Shown piece by piece: positions 23,201 to 32,705 of a DNA stretch of 34,340 bases. Position 1 is the first letter of the stretch; every line of letters starts with the position of its first letter. The notes beneath the pieces are model-generated. The model was not told the DNA's origin. It ran no database searches and was given only the letters and a program-made list of their open reading frames with translations. Position numbers and translations under genes: made by a program. Origin of the DNA: DATJHM01 sp035493895 (lineage in GTDB: Bacteria; Chloroflexota; Ktedonobacteria; Ktedonobacterales; Ktedonobacteraceae); NCBI GenBank assembly GCA_035493895.1, contig DATJHM010000079.1, positions 1 through 34,340 of the forward strand, given 5' to 3'.

Positions 23201-24928
23201 TTACGCGGCATGGAGATGGAGAACAACATTCTCGTTATCTGGCGTCGTATAGGGAGAAGCCACATCATATGGATCGTCCGCACTTGGCCAGCCAACCAGA
23301 TTCGTTGTCGTGTATTCTGCCCAGAAGGGGTTGTAGGTCAATGGGATCGTTGGCATCTGCTCCACCATGATCTTCTCAATGCCCTGGATGGCCTGCAACT
23401 GTACATTGGCATCTTTAGACGTCGAATACTGAAGAAGCAATTTGTCAGTAGCCTTATCGCTCCAACGCTCAAAGTTTGTTCCACCTGTGATCGATTTGCC
23501 CGCAGGAGCTGATTTTGCGCTGGAAAGCATGTAGAAGTATGGATAGTACGGCGTAGGACCACCGTTCGTCCAGGAGATAGCTGCTTCATAGGTTCCAGAT
23601 GCAAGAGCATCATAGTACGGTGTATAGTCACCCACGCTGTTGATCGAGGTCTTAATACCAATTGCCTGGAGATCATGCTGGATTAGCTGCGTGTCGCTAT
23701 CCCAGTCAGACCAACCATTCACATCCAGTAGCGAGAAGGAAATCTCTTTCCCGCTCTTATCGGCATAGATACCACTGGCATCCTTTTTGAAACCTGCCCC
23801 CTGTAAGAGCTTCTCGGCCTGAGCACGATCAACGCTAAACTGCGCACTGGCATAGTCGCTCGTGAGGTAATCTTTGAAGTTTGGCAGCATCACACCGGTC
23901 GGGTTGGCTGGTGGTGCGTACGGAGCTGCCTTCTGCTGCAATTCCTGGCGATCAATTGCCAGACTGATGGCTTTACGTACTGGCAACAGGTTAAATGGAT
24001 ACTTTTGCAGGTTCAGGTAGAGCATCACGGTATTGCTCGGAACAAACCAGTGGTGATTGTGGACTGGATCTTTTCCGGTAAAGGCGGGATCAAGCTCTGG
24101 CGCCCAACCAGCACCCAGCCAATCGAGCTGGCCTTTGGCCATCTGCAACGCACCAAGTGCATTGGTTGTCAGGGCAGGAACCATGATCTGCTCAACTTCT
24201 GGCTTTGTACCCCAAAAATTGGGATTGCGTGTATATTTGATGAGCTGTGCCGAATGGGAGACGAGCGTATAAGGACCTGTATTCACCGGAGAATCATTCG
24301 TAAACTTGGCAGGATCACCTGAGATGTTCTTCCAGGTATGCTCCGGGACGATAAACACCTGGTCACCAATACGGAAGAGCGCGGTCACGTCCGGCTGCAA
24401 CAGGGTGAAGACGACCGTGCTGGCATCAGGAGCGGCGACACTTTTGATCAGCGTCGGCCAGAGGGAATTGGTATCCAGCGCAGGTGCCGTTTTCATCAGG
24501 TTAAAGGTGAACAGCACATCATTGCTGGTAAATGGCTGGTTATCGGACCATTTGACGCCAGATCGCAGATGGAAGGTGAGCGTCGTCAAATCGCTGTTAT
24601 ACTCATAGCTGGAAGCAAGCCAGGGAGTCTCTTTGGCATTATAGGCGTTGACAAAGTATAACGTCTCGTAGAGAAACCCCTGCGATCCATAGGAACCGCC
24701 CTGGTTCGTGGTGAAGTAGGGGTTAAAGTTGTCCGGGTTGCCCTGTGCAGGGGCCGAGACCACTTTCAGCGTCACTGGTCCTTTGCTCGGCGTTTGTGGC
24801 GTATTGCCACCACCACACGCCGCTAATACGACAGAAAGTACGATAAACAGAAAGAAGAACCCTTTGGCAGGAATTTGATGCGCCAAAAATAATTCACGAC
24901 TCCGTGTCCTGGCAGGATAATCAGTCAT
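23201..24928 (-). CDS. ABC transporter solute-binding lipoprotein, family 5, 575 aa
   Basis: Extracytoplasmic substrate receptor for the importer. The N-terminus has a basic stretch, a hydrophobic segment FFFLFIVLSVVLAAC with lipobox LAAC (Cys38) and a Gly/Thr-rich linker. The mature part has family-5 marks: LTFHLRSGVKWSDNQPFTSNDVLFTFNLM, VNTGPY, PVRKAISLAIDRQ and the closing MPTIPLTYNPFWAEY. Length is usual for the family. The ATG at 24928 has AAGGAGG five bases upstream. It is first in the operon binding protein - permeases - ATPases - GH1. Family-5 proteins bind peptides, nickel or oligosaccharides; the GH1 and gal genes point to a sugar, by inference. Confidence 0.92.
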   Translation of the reverse strand: MTDYPARTRSRELFLAHQIPAKGFFFLFIVLSVVLAACGGGNTPQTPSKGPVTLKVVSAPAQGNPDNFNPYFTTNQGGSYGSQGFLYETLYFVNAYNAKETPWLASSYEYNSDLTTLTFHLRSGVKWSDNQPFTSNDVLFTFNLMKTAPALDTNSLWPTLIKSVAAPDASTVVFTLLQPDVTALFRIGDQVFIVPEHTWKNISGDPAKFTNDSPVNTGPYTLVSHSAQLIKYTRNPNFWGTKPEVEQIMVPALTTNALGALQMAKGQLDWLGAGWAPELDPAFTGKDPVHNHHWFVPSNTVMLYLNLQKYPFNLLPVRKAISLAIDRQELQQKAAPYAPPANPTGVMLPNFKDYLTSDYASAQFSVDRAQAEKLLQGAGFKKDASGIYADKSGKEISFSLLDVNGWSDWDSDTQLIQHDLQAIGIKTSINSVGDYTPYYDALASGTYEAAISWTNGGPTPYYPYFYMLSSAKSAPAGKSITGGTNFERWSDKATDKLLLQYSTSKDANVQLQAIQGIEKIMVEQMPTIPLTYNPFWAEYTTTNLVGWPSADDPYDVASPYTTPDNENVVLHLHAA

Positions 24929-25146
24929 AAAGACCTCCTTACGTCAATGAGACAGCATTGTTCAATACGTTGCCAGAGACCATACACAAGAGATAGCCGG
25001 CCTCTCTCAGAAGGCTTGTCGTTGCCCATCTCTCTCTCTGGCAATCCAGGGAAAAGTACATTTCTGCTCGTTTCGCTCATCACCACTCTTTCTTTGTTGC
25101 GTATCTATACCTGTACAAAACCGCCCTCGCGGAAATAAACGTCGCA

Positions 25147-26256
25147 CTATTGGTATAAGGAAAAATTGCGAATAGCCCCGCACGACTCACGCACGACCAG
25201 ACGGGTCTCGAGCTGGATATGCGAAGGCGTACTCGGCCTGCGCATCGGCCGAAAAGAACGGCGCACAAACGACGAGTTTTGCACATCGTGCACTGGATCT
25301 TCCGCTGCCTCCAGTACCTGCAACAGCAACTCCATCGCCCGTTGTCCCATCTCGTACAGCGGCTGCCTCACGGTGGTAAGCGCCGGGCGAATGTGCGAGG
25401 AAGAGGAAATATCATCAAAGCCAACGATCGCCACATCCTCTGGAACACGCAACCCGTGCTGCTCAGCGGCCGCAATAGCACCAAAGGCCATCAGGTCACT
25501 GGCCGCAAAAATAGCGGTTGGGCGCTCTTCTACCCCTGTTAATAAATAGCTTGCACACTCCTTTCCGCTCGGCGGCATGAAATCTCCCTGCACCACGATG
25601 GCAGGATCAGGCTGCAAACCAGCTTCGGCCAACGCCTGACAGTATCCCTGGTAACGATCGAGCGATACTTGATATTTGAGTGGTCCCTGAATATGGGCAA
25701 TACGACGATGCCCCTGTTGCAACAGATGGCGCGTCGCCTCGTAAGCTCCCAAACGCTGATTCGCCCCCACCCAGGGTAACTCTTCCGGCGGCAACTCCTG
25801 ATCATCCAGCATTACCACGGGCATGCCCTGTTTGTGCAGCATTTTCAGGTGCTGCACCGACTGCCCCGGATAAATTGCGAGAAGACCCGCAACCAGCCTG
25901 CTCGAGAGAATATGGTCGATGATATCGCTGCGATCTTTCTCATGATTGCTGTCATTCACACTATAAAGGACCAGTTCGTAGGCCGTATGCTCGATGATTT
26001 CCCCTACGCCGCGCATCAATTCAGGGATGAGCGGCCAGGTGAGTGCCGGGATCAGCACGCCTATCAAACGACTACGACCCCCTGCCAGTCCACTCGCCAC
26101 AATACTTGGCACGAACCCCTGTTCGTCAATAATAGCCAGAATACGATGGCGAGTCTCAGGGTCTACGTCTGGCTTATGGTTAAGAACGCGCGAGACAGTT
26201 GCTTTACTTACTCCTGCCTGCCTTGCAATATCCTGAATAGTGATTTTACGAGCCAT
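25147..26256 (-). CDS. LacI-family transcriptional regulator, 369 aa
   Basis: DNA-binding repressor sensing a sugar or sugar phosphate. The helix-turn-helix and hinge helix are clear: ITIQDIARQAGVSKATVSRVLN near the start. The periplasmic-binding-protein-like core includes IGVLIPALTWPLIPELMRGV, FAASDLMAFGAIAAAEQHGLRVPEDVAIVGFDD and LTTVRQPLYEMGQRAMELLL. The tail is about 30 residues longer than usual, with an Arg/Ser/Pro-rich insertion VRRSFRPMRRPSTPSH before the ending LVVRESCG. The frame opens at 26307, but the ATG at 26256 behind GAAGGG starts right at the DNA-binding domain. It lies directly upstream of the transporter operon in the same direction, about 220 bases away, and probably controls it. 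Confidence 0.9.
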   Translation of the reverse strand: MARKITIQDIARQAGVSKATVSRVLNHKPDVDPETRHRILAIIDEQGFVPSIVASGLAGGRSRLIGVLIPALTWPLIPELMRGVGEIIEHTAYELVLYSVNDSNHEKDRSDIIDHILSSRLVAGLLAIYPGQSVQHLKMLHKQGMPVVMLDDQELPPEELPWVGANQRLGAYEATRHLLQQGHRRIAHIQGPLKYQVSLDRYQGYCQALAEAGLQPDPAIVVQGDFMPPSGKECASYLLTGVEERPTAIFAASDLMAFGAIAAAEQHGLRVPEDVAIVGFDDISSSSHIRPALTTVRQPLYEMGQRAMELLLQVLEAAEDPVHDVQNSSFVRRSFRPMRRPSTPSHIQLETRLVVRESCGAIRNFSLYQ

Positions 26257-26331
26257 GGGCACCCTTCTTTGACAGCGTCGTGTATTTGTTCCTTGCCCAT
26301 CCCCCAAAATCTCTCATTACGCTCTTCTTGA

Positions 26332-26380
26332 GAACGGTACCGGGAACGCTTTTGAACGTTTACGGGAACGGTATCGGAAC
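26332..26380. promoter_or_regulatory. Possible LacI operator pair upstream of lacI
   Basis: GAACGGTACCGGGAAC (26332-26347) and GAACGGTATCGGAAC (26366-26380) are direct repeats 34 bases apart, with GAACGTTTACGGGAACG between and overlapping them. They lie 76-124 bases upstream of the lacI start, fitting autoregulation. No copy was found before the binding-protein gene. Confidence 0.35.
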
Positions 26381-26558
26381 TGTTTCTGCATGTCTAAGTG
26401 TAACAGGCAGAAACACAAAAGAGAGGTGCCGAAAGATGTATTCTCTGGTTTATTTTTTGCTTCACTTCTCTCTTCATATAAAGTGTTTCTCCTTCTAGCG
26501 GATACCTAACACGCAAAATACGAACCTTCCCAGGAAAGGCTAAATGGGCTAGAATTCA

Positions 26559-26587
26559 GATACAGAATGCCAGAAATGCAGTATAAT
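26559..26587 (+). promoter_or_regulatory. Probable promoter of the large LuxR-type regulator
   Basis: A perfect -10 box TATAAT (26582-26587) lies 17 bases after a weak -35 candidate GATACA (26559-26564). The chosen start codon is about 157 bases further on, giving a long leader. Confidence 0.4.
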
Positions 26588-26744
26588 GATGTTATGTAGC
26601 GTTATCACCTGTATCTACCAGACGCCTGGAGCCAGAGGTGAGCACCGGAGCTTATTTCTATGGCATGATACGTCCGCTGTTACCGAACATTGCACAATAA
26701 TGTTGTGGAACTTCTCTCTGTTGAGGATAGAGAACAGGTCAACG

Positions 26745-29700
26745 ATGGCACGAACAACACCTACTGTCCATACCAATAAACTCTCCTATAGAGAACATGG
26801 AGACGAACTTGAGATCGCCGTCGGGACGCCAGCGTGGTATGTCTGGCTGGAAACGGCGACGAGCTTTGCGTTCCATGATTCTTCTGGCTCTTTTACGGCC
26901 CGGCGCGAACGCTCTACCAATAAACGCGGGGGATGGTACTGGAAAGCGTACAGTCGCCGGGGCGGAAAACTACGCCATGCGTATCTGGGCAAATCGGAAA
27001 CGTTGACGCCTGAACGTTTACAGGCTATTGCCCTGGAACTTGCGCAGTATAACCAGCAGGAACAACAGACGACAGATCAAGAACGCGAGAACGATACGGC
27101 TCTCCCGCAGCTCTCACGAGAGACCGGCGATCTTCAGCATGCCCATATGCTCGATATTATTGGTCGGGAGCAAGAAACCCACACGGCCTGCACGATCTTG
27201 CTCCGGCCAGAGGTGCGCTTGCTCACGATCACGGGACCGGGAGGAGTCGGCAAAACGCGCTTTGCCCTGCATGTGGCAAAGGTTCTGACGGATACGTTTG
27301 CTGATGGTGTCTATTCCGTTTCGCTTGCTCCTATTACCGATCCTGCGCTGGTGATTACGGCTATCGCGCAGGTGTTCGGCTTTGTCAAAGCAGGCGACGA
27401 GCCGCTTTTTTCACGCCTCACCCGCTTTCTGCGCAAGAAACAGCTCCTCTTACTGCTCGATAATTTTGAACAGGTCATCAGTGCGGCTCCGCTGCTGGTT
27501 GAGATTGCCGCTACCTGTCCCGCCCTCAAGTTGATGGTGACCAGTCGTGAGATTCTCCATATTCGTCTTGAACATGAGCTCAATCTGCCGCCGCTCGCGT
27601 TTCCAGACGCATCTTCGCTCGCTGCGGTCCCTGAGCAGGTACATCGCTATCCAGCAGTTGACCTGTTTGTGCAACGCGCCCGCGCCGTCCAGGCTGATCT
27701 GCGTCTCACGGCCGGAAATGCTGCTACGATCGTTGAGATCTGCGCCCGGCTTGATGGCCTCCCTCTGGCGATCGAACTGGCCGCAGCTCGTAGCAGACTC
27801 CTCTCGCCTGCCGCGCTCTTAACACGTCTCGACCATCGCCTGCGGCTCCTGACGCAGGGCGCACGCGACCTTCCACGACGCCAGCAGACACTACGCGATA
27901 CGATCGCCTGGAGCTACGATCTGCTCGCGCCCGAAGAGCAACGCCTGTTCCGCCATCTCTCTGTCTTCGTGGGCGATTGCACGCTTGCGGAAGCTGAACA
28001 GTTCTGCCTGAGTTTCTGGCAGGATTCCCTTTCCATTCTGGAGGGGATTGCTTCGCTTGCCGATAAAAATCTTCTGCAACGCATCGAAAAGAGCAATGGG
28101 GAGATTGCGCTTTCCATGCTCGAAACGATACGCGAATATGGTCTGGAATGTCTGGTGACCTGCGGAGAAGATCTCCAGGCGCATCAAACGCACGCACTCT
28201 ATTATCTTTCGATCGCAGAGCAGGCAGCCTCTGTTATTCGCACGGAGCAGCAAGATGTATGGTTGAACCGCCTTGAGGGCGATTATCCCAATCTGCAAGC
28301 TGCGCTACGCTGGCTACTGGAACAGGAGCGATTTGCAGAAGCGCTGCGCCTCTGCACGGCCCTTTTGTTCTTCTGGCTGATTCGTGATCGCCAGGGTGAA
28401 GGCTACCAATGGGGCAAGCGCATTTTAGCCAGGAGCGCTTCGGAGCCCATCGCAGCGGAGATCAAAGCCAGGGCCCTCTACGCCATTGGTGTGCTGGCAG
28501 ACAGCCAGGGACGCTACCAGCGCGCCGCTGAGCACTGGGAAGAAAGTCTCGCACTCGCGACGCAGGTGAACGATCAACAGGGCATCGTTGCGGCGCTCAA
28601 TAAGCTAGGACGCGCCGCATCGCGCAATGCGCCATCTCAGGCCCATGATCTTTACAAAAAAAGTCTGTCGCTGGCCCGCCACTGGCACGATCAGTATGGC
28701 ATTGCCGATGCGCTCACGTCTCTGGCCGACGAAGCGGCAGAGCCCGGGGACTTTGATCGCGCCCGCTCACTCCTGGATGAGAGCCTGCCCATCTATACAG
28801 AGCTCGGCGATAAACGCAGCCGGGCCTATTGCCTGGGTGCCCTGGGTCATGTCGCGGCGGGACAGAGCAGGCATGCCGAGGCCTATACGCATCTGACGGA
28901 GAGTCTGGCTCTCTACCGCGATATCGGTGATCGTATCAATATTGCGCTTGGCATGGTTCCACTGGGCATGGTCACCCTCTATCTCGGCGACTACTCAATG
29001 GCGCATCATTTGTTTGAAGAGAGTCTGACGGTCTCTAAAGAATTGGGCAATCAGAATGAGATTGCGACCTATCTTGGCACCTTAGGTGAGATCGCGCTGG
29101 AACAGAACGGCGAGCAGGGTCCCGCCCGCACGCTGTTCGAAGAAAGTCTGGCCATTTTTCGCGACGCGGGCAATGAGGAGGGAATTGCCTCCCGGCTCTT
29201 CGCGCTCGGCTCTTTTGAGCTCTCTCAGAGCAACTATACGGCTGCCCGCAAATTTCTCGATGAATGTGAGACGATCTTCAGAAAGCTCGAGAACCAGGCC
29301 ATGCGAGCATCGACACTGTATCTCTTAGGCCATCTTGAAGCCCACAAAGCCAACTATCCCCTGGCACGTACGTTTATGGAGGAGAGCGTACTCCTCACGC
29401 GTCAGATTGGTGACTACTGGGTCCTCTCATCGCGCCTGGGCTACCTGGGCCTGACGGTGCTCAATGAGGGGAAACGCGATGAGGCACGACCTTTGCTGCA
29501 AGAGTGTATCACGCTTGCCCGCAAAAGCGGCGACTCACGCGCTATTGCCGAGGCGCTGAGTGTCATGGGATTGCTCCACTTGAATGAGCGCAATTATACT
29601 GCCGCGCTGGCCTGTTTTGAAGAGTGCAGAGGGATTTTAAAACGGCGCGATGATCGCTCTACGCTCTCTTACTGCCTGGCAGATCTGGGATCTCTGGCTA

Positions 29701-30290
29701 TCCACCAGGGCGACATGGTACGCGCTCGTCCTTTGATCGATGAAGCTCTCTCTATCTCTCTCCAATTGAAAGATCGCTGGTTCATTGCTTCTTGCCTGGA
29801 ACGCCTGGGCGAAATCGAAGCGAGCGAGCAACATTTCCATCTGGCCGTCGAACTCTGGGGCAGTGCCGCCGCTCTGCGCGAGAAAATTGCCGCGCCTATC
29901 CCCTCTATCGAGCGCTCCGCCTATGAGCACGCGATGGCGATAGTGCGTACGCATCTCTCTGATGCCGCTTTCCAGGCAGCCTGGCAAAATGGCTATCAGA
30001 AACGATCAGCACAGGTGCTGGCAATTCTCGAGCCAATCAATGCGCCCGGCGCAAAATTTACGCGAGCATTGCCAGTTTCTCCTCCACCGGCAGATTCAGA
30101 CAGGCTGACCAATCGCGAAATCGAGGTGCTTCGTCTGGTCGCAAAGGGTTTTACGAATACCCAGATAGGCGCGCAATTAGTCATCAGTCCACGTACGGTC
30201 CAGACGCATCTGAGCTCTATCTATAGCAAAATTCATATCTCTTCACGCAGCGCAGCCACCCGTTATGCCCTGGAACATCACCTCACATGA
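26745..30290 (+). CDS. Large LuxR-type regulator: N-terminal domain, STAND ATPase, TPR array, HTH, 1181 aa
   Basis: Signal-integrating transcription factor. Domains seen: an N-terminal module (22-100) with GTPAWYVWLE, GSFTARRE, GWYWKAY and AYLGKSETLTPERL that I cannot name; a P-loop ATPase of the NB-ARC/AP type with GPGGVGKT (164-171), LLLLDNFEQV and GLPLAIELAAAR; then about ten 40-residue TPR-like repeats with the recurring EESL and GD pattern; and a C-terminal LuxR/GerE helix-turn-helix (about 1121-1181, LTNREIEVLRL and NTQIGAQLVISPRTVQTHLSSIYSK). The frame opens at 26586, but the ATG at 26745 after AGGTC matches the N-terminus of the neighbouring paralogue. The class is switched by ligand or protein binding to the repeats. 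The target genes are unknown; the gene stands alone and is followed by a related one. Confidence 0.88.
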   Translation: MARTTPTVHTNKLSYREHGDELEIAVGTPAWYVWLETATSFAFHDSSGSFTARRERSTNKRGGWYWKAYSRRGGKLRHAYLGKSETLTPERLQAIALELAQYNQQEQQTTDQERENDTALPQLSRETGDLQHAHMLDIIGREQETHTACTILLRPEVRLLTITGPGGVGKTRFALHVAKVLTDTFADGVYSVSLAPITDPALVITAIAQVFGFVKAGDEPLFSRLTRFLRKKQLLLLLDNFEQVISAAPLLVEIAATCPALKLMVTSREILHIRLEHELNLPPLAFPDASSLAAVPEQVHRYPAVDLFVQRARAVQADLRLTAGNAATIVEICARLDGLPLAIELAAARSRLLSPAALLTRLDHRLRLLTQGARDLPRRQQTLRDTIAWSYDLLAPEEQRLFRHLSVFVGDCTLAEAEQFCLSFWQDSLSILEGIASLADKNLLQRIEKSNGEIALSMLETIREYGLECLVTCGEDLQAHQTHALYYLSIAEQAASVIRTEQQDVWLNRLEGDYPNLQAALRWLLEQERFAEALRLCTALLFFWLIRDRQGEGYQWGKRILARSASEPIAAEIKARALYAIGVLADSQGRYQRAAEHWEESLALATQVNDQQGIVAALNKLGRAASRNAPSQAHDLYKKSLSLARHWHDQYGIADALTSLADEAAEPGDFDRARSLLDESLPIYTELGDKRSRAYCLGALGHVAAGQSRHAEAYTHLTESLALYRDIGDRINIALGMVPLGMVTLYLGDYSMAHHLFEESLTVSKELGNQNEIATYLGTLGEIALEQNGEQGPARTLFEESLAIFRDAGNEEGIASRLFALGSFELSQSNYTAARKFLDECETIFRKLENQAMRASTLYLLGHLEAHKANYPLARTFMEESVLLTRQIGDYWVLSSRLGYLGLTVLNEGKRDEARPLLQECITLARKSGDSRAIAEALSVMGLLHLNERNYTAALACFEECRGILKRRDDRSTLSYCLADLGSLAIHQGDMVRARPLIDEALSISLQLKDRWFIASCLERLGEIEASEQHFHLAVELWGSAAALREKIAAPIPSIERSAYEHAMAIVRTHLSDAAFQAAWQNGYQKRSAQVLAILEPINAPGAKFTRALPVSPPPADSDRLTNREIEVLRLVAKGFTNTQIGAQLVISPRTVQTHLSSIYSKIHISSRSAATRYALEHHLT

Positions 30291-30558
30291 GCGGGTATTT
30301 TCCTCTGATAAGCGATTCTGCTGAAGCCCGGGCTCCTGCTGTCACAAAAGTGTGATAGCACAATTACGCTCTTCTGCTGATGTTTTTCTACTCCTTATGG
30401 CGTACAGTGTGTAACACAAGCATTGATCATTATTTTGTGCGCGACCCTCGAAGCGGATCGAGCAGAGTCAGAAAGTGTTACCCATCTCTGGTAGACGGCG
30501 CAAACCAGCGAGGTCTCTCATTTGGCACCGGGAGCTCAAAGAGGAGGATAATAAACCC

Positions 30559-32271
30559 ATGGTCCGTATTCCAATTCCCCTGGTTGTCGACGAATATTTT
30601 TTCTTGTCAGGCAACACTGAAGATGCCATCTCATTTCATGTTGGTTCGCCTGCGTGGTTTCGCTGGCTTGCGGATACAGAACATCGTTCGTTCTCTATGC
30701 GCTGTTATGCGGGCGGATTTACGGCTCGTCATGAGCAACAACGCCATGGCTGGTACTGGTACGCCTATCGTAAGCGCGGCGGGAAATCCTATAAAATTTA
30801 TCTCGGCAAGGCACAGGATGTGACCCGGGAGCGCCTCTACGAAGTTGCCACACGTTTAGCGAGCAAGGGCGTACCATCCGAGGAAGCAGTGCCTTCTGCG
30901 ACCGCTCATTTCTCCCCATTGCCAATTCATATGCGAGCGATCAAGTTCTCCGTCCCTTCTATAGAAACACCGACCGTTCCTCGTCCACATCTCCTTTCGC
31001 TGCTGGAGGCGGGGAGAAAAAACAAGCTGATCTTGCTCTCGGCGGCTGCGGGCTGGGGCAAAACGGTCCTGCTTTCCACCTGGTGTACCCTGCTCAGTCG
31101 CCAGAATATCCCTTTTGCCTGGGTGTCGCTGGATATGTATGACAATGATCCCGCGCTCTTCTGGACCTCACTGATCACGGCCCTTCAGACGATCCATCCC
31201 GGACTCGGACAAAAAGCGCTGGCGCTGCGTTCGCTTGACCTTATCCAGCAAGCGTTTCTGGATGAGTGCATGTCGCTGCCCAGGGAATGTATTCTTTTGC
31301 TGGATGATGTTCATCGTCTCACATCGCCGGAGAGTCAGCGTTCGCTGGCCTTCTTCCTGGAACGTTTGCCACCACAACTGCATCTGGTCATTGCCAGTCG
31401 CACCGATCCCCCATTACCGCTGGCGAAGTTGCGTGTGCAGGGAAAGCTTCTTGAAATTCGCAGTGCAGATCTGGCGCTGGGATTACCTGAGATCGCCACC
31501 TTGCTGCATGAGATTCTCAATATCCCCCTGTCCTCGCACGGCTATAGCTCGCTTGCCCAGCGAACCGAGGGCTGGCCAGCCGGTGTGCATCTGGCTGCGC
31601 TCATGCTCAAGGATTTGCCCGACCCGGCACAAAGTCTGCTCCATTTTTCCGGTAGCATACACTCCGTCTTCGATTATTTTATTGAAGAGGTGTTACTGCA
31701 ACAGCCCACAGCGGTCCAGGAGTTCTTATTACAGACCTCCGTTCTCACCCATCTTTCCAGCTCACTCTGCGATGCCGTCTGTGCGCACAACAACAGCCAG
31801 GCACTATTAGAATATCTCAGACAGAACAATCTCTTCATCCAGCCATTAGATGCCCAGGGGCTGCAATATCGCTATCACGCGCTTTTCCAGGAGGCTCTGC
31901 AAGCGCGCTTGCGCCAGCAGTATCCTCATCTGGAACCAGATCTCCACCTGCGCGCCACGCTCTGGTACGAGCAACATCCAGCCTATAATAAAAGAAAATC
32001 GGGCCATCTGGAGAGACTATCCGAGGAGTCATCGCCCGGGCAGAAATCTTCGTTTGCGCCAACGTCTACACTGCCCGTGAACCTTCTGACCGACCGGGAA
32101 CGAGACGTCCTGGCACTATTATTGCACGGAGCCTCAAATCGTGAGATCGCGCAACACCTGATTATCAGCGAAGGTACAACCAAAAAGCATATCGCCAACA
32201 TCTGTAGCAAATTCCATGTACAACGTCGTACGCAAGTCATCACCAGAATGCTCGAGCCCGCTCTGTTCTAG
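30559..32271 (+). CDS. MalT-like LuxR-type regulator lacking the TPR region, 570 aa
   Basis: It shares with its upstream neighbour an N-terminal module (22-101: VGSPAWFRWL, GGFTARHE, GWYWYAYRKRGGK, IYLGKAQDVTRERL). Next comes a MalT-type ATPase domain with P-loop AAAGWGKT (162-169), Walker B ILLLDDVHRL, VIASRTDPPLPLAKLR and RTEGWPAGVHLAALML. The last 61 residues are a LuxR/GerE HTH (LTDRERDVLALLLHGASNREIAQHL). MalT relatives normally have about 300 residues of helical repeats between ATPase and HTH. Here the chain goes from LWYEQHP straight into a Ser/Pro linker, so the sensor part is missing. The ATG at 30559 has GGAGG eleven bases upstream; the frame opens at 30475. No stop or frameshift is visible, so it is either a shortened active protein or a deletion derivative. 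Confidence 0.85.
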   Translation: MVRIPIPLVVDEYFFLSGNTEDAISFHVGSPAWFRWLADTEHRSFSMRCYAGGFTARHEQQRHGWYWYAYRKRGGKSYKIYLGKAQDVTRERLYEVATRLASKGVPSEEAVPSATAHFSPLPIHMRAIKFSVPSIETPTVPRPHLLSLLEAGRKNKLILLSAAAGWGKTVLLSTWCTLLSRQNIPFAWVSLDMYDNDPALFWTSLITALQTIHPGLGQKALALRSLDLIQQAFLDECMSLPRECILLLDDVHRLTSPESQRSLAFFLERLPPQLHLVIASRTDPPLPLAKLRVQGKLLEIRSADLALGLPEIATLLHEILNIPLSSHGYSSLAQRTEGWPAGVHLAALMLKDLPDPAQSLLHFSGSIHSVFDYFIEEVLLQQPTAVQEFLLQTSVLTHLSSSLCDAVCAHNNSQALLEYLRQNNLFIQPLDAQGLQYRYHALFQEALQARLRQQYPHLEPDLHLRATLWYEQHPAYNKRKSGHLERLSEESSPGQKSSFAPTSTLPVNLLTDRERDVLALLLHGASNREIAQHLIISEGTTKKHIANICSKFHVQRRTQVITRMLEPALF

Positions 32272-32557
32272 CGGAACTCGACAGAGACACGGACAGGCAT
32301 CTATCCCCCGCGTATGGTGCCTGTCAGCAGACGCTATCGATTCTACACAAACATCGTGTGCATGCCTGTTCATTTTCGCTTTTTGATGTGCGCCAAACAT
32401 TTTTACGAAAATGCTACATATCCTACACAAAGGTGGATGTGACGGGAGTCTTGACCCTACACTGCCAATATGCATCAGCCTGAGGACCGAGAGGGGAAAT
32501 CGCCATCGCCTCCGTTGCCGTCATCGCCTGCGGAGCCAGAAGCATCGTGCGAGTTCC

Positions 32558-32597
32558 CAGGCACAGTTCCGTTATCACTCCACCGTGCCACTACTGG
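32558..32597. repeat. Dispersed copy of the 36-base hairpin repeat
   Basis: CAGGCACAGTTCCGTT and the following bases through CACCGTGCCACTACTGG match the third unit at 23103-23141 with one inserted A and one substitution. The hairpin arms GGCACAGT and ACCGTGCC are kept. Confidence 0.85.
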
Positions 32598-32687
32598 ATC
32601 CAAAATCCTGCCTGTTCGCGAACTCCACGGCCCTCAGGTTCTGGATCCAAAATCCTGCCTGTTCGCGAACTCCACGGCCCTCAGGTT
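32594..32687. repeat. Tandem duplication, 2 x 47 bases
   Basis: Identical units at 32594-32640 and 32641-32687 begin CTGGATCCAAAATCCTGCC and contain the palindrome GTTCGCGAAC. Perfect identity suggests recent duplication. Confidence 0.9.
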
Positions 32688-32705
32688 GATGCGTATTTGT
32701 GACGC

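Larger units (their letters stand above)
26257..26744. other. 488-base divergent intergenic region (lacI / large LuxR regulator)
   Basis: Nothing here looks coding. It holds two direct copies of a GAACGGTA(C/T)CGG(G)AAC motif near the lacI side and a TATAAT box on the other side. It also carries a long leader, roughly 150 bases, for the large regulator gene. Confidence 0.4.

Noticed and set aside
30340..30356. CRP-like site TCACAAAAGTGTGA before the second LuxR gene
   Set aside because: The half-sites are in the wrong orientation and spacing for a CRP consensus, and the stem is only five bases.
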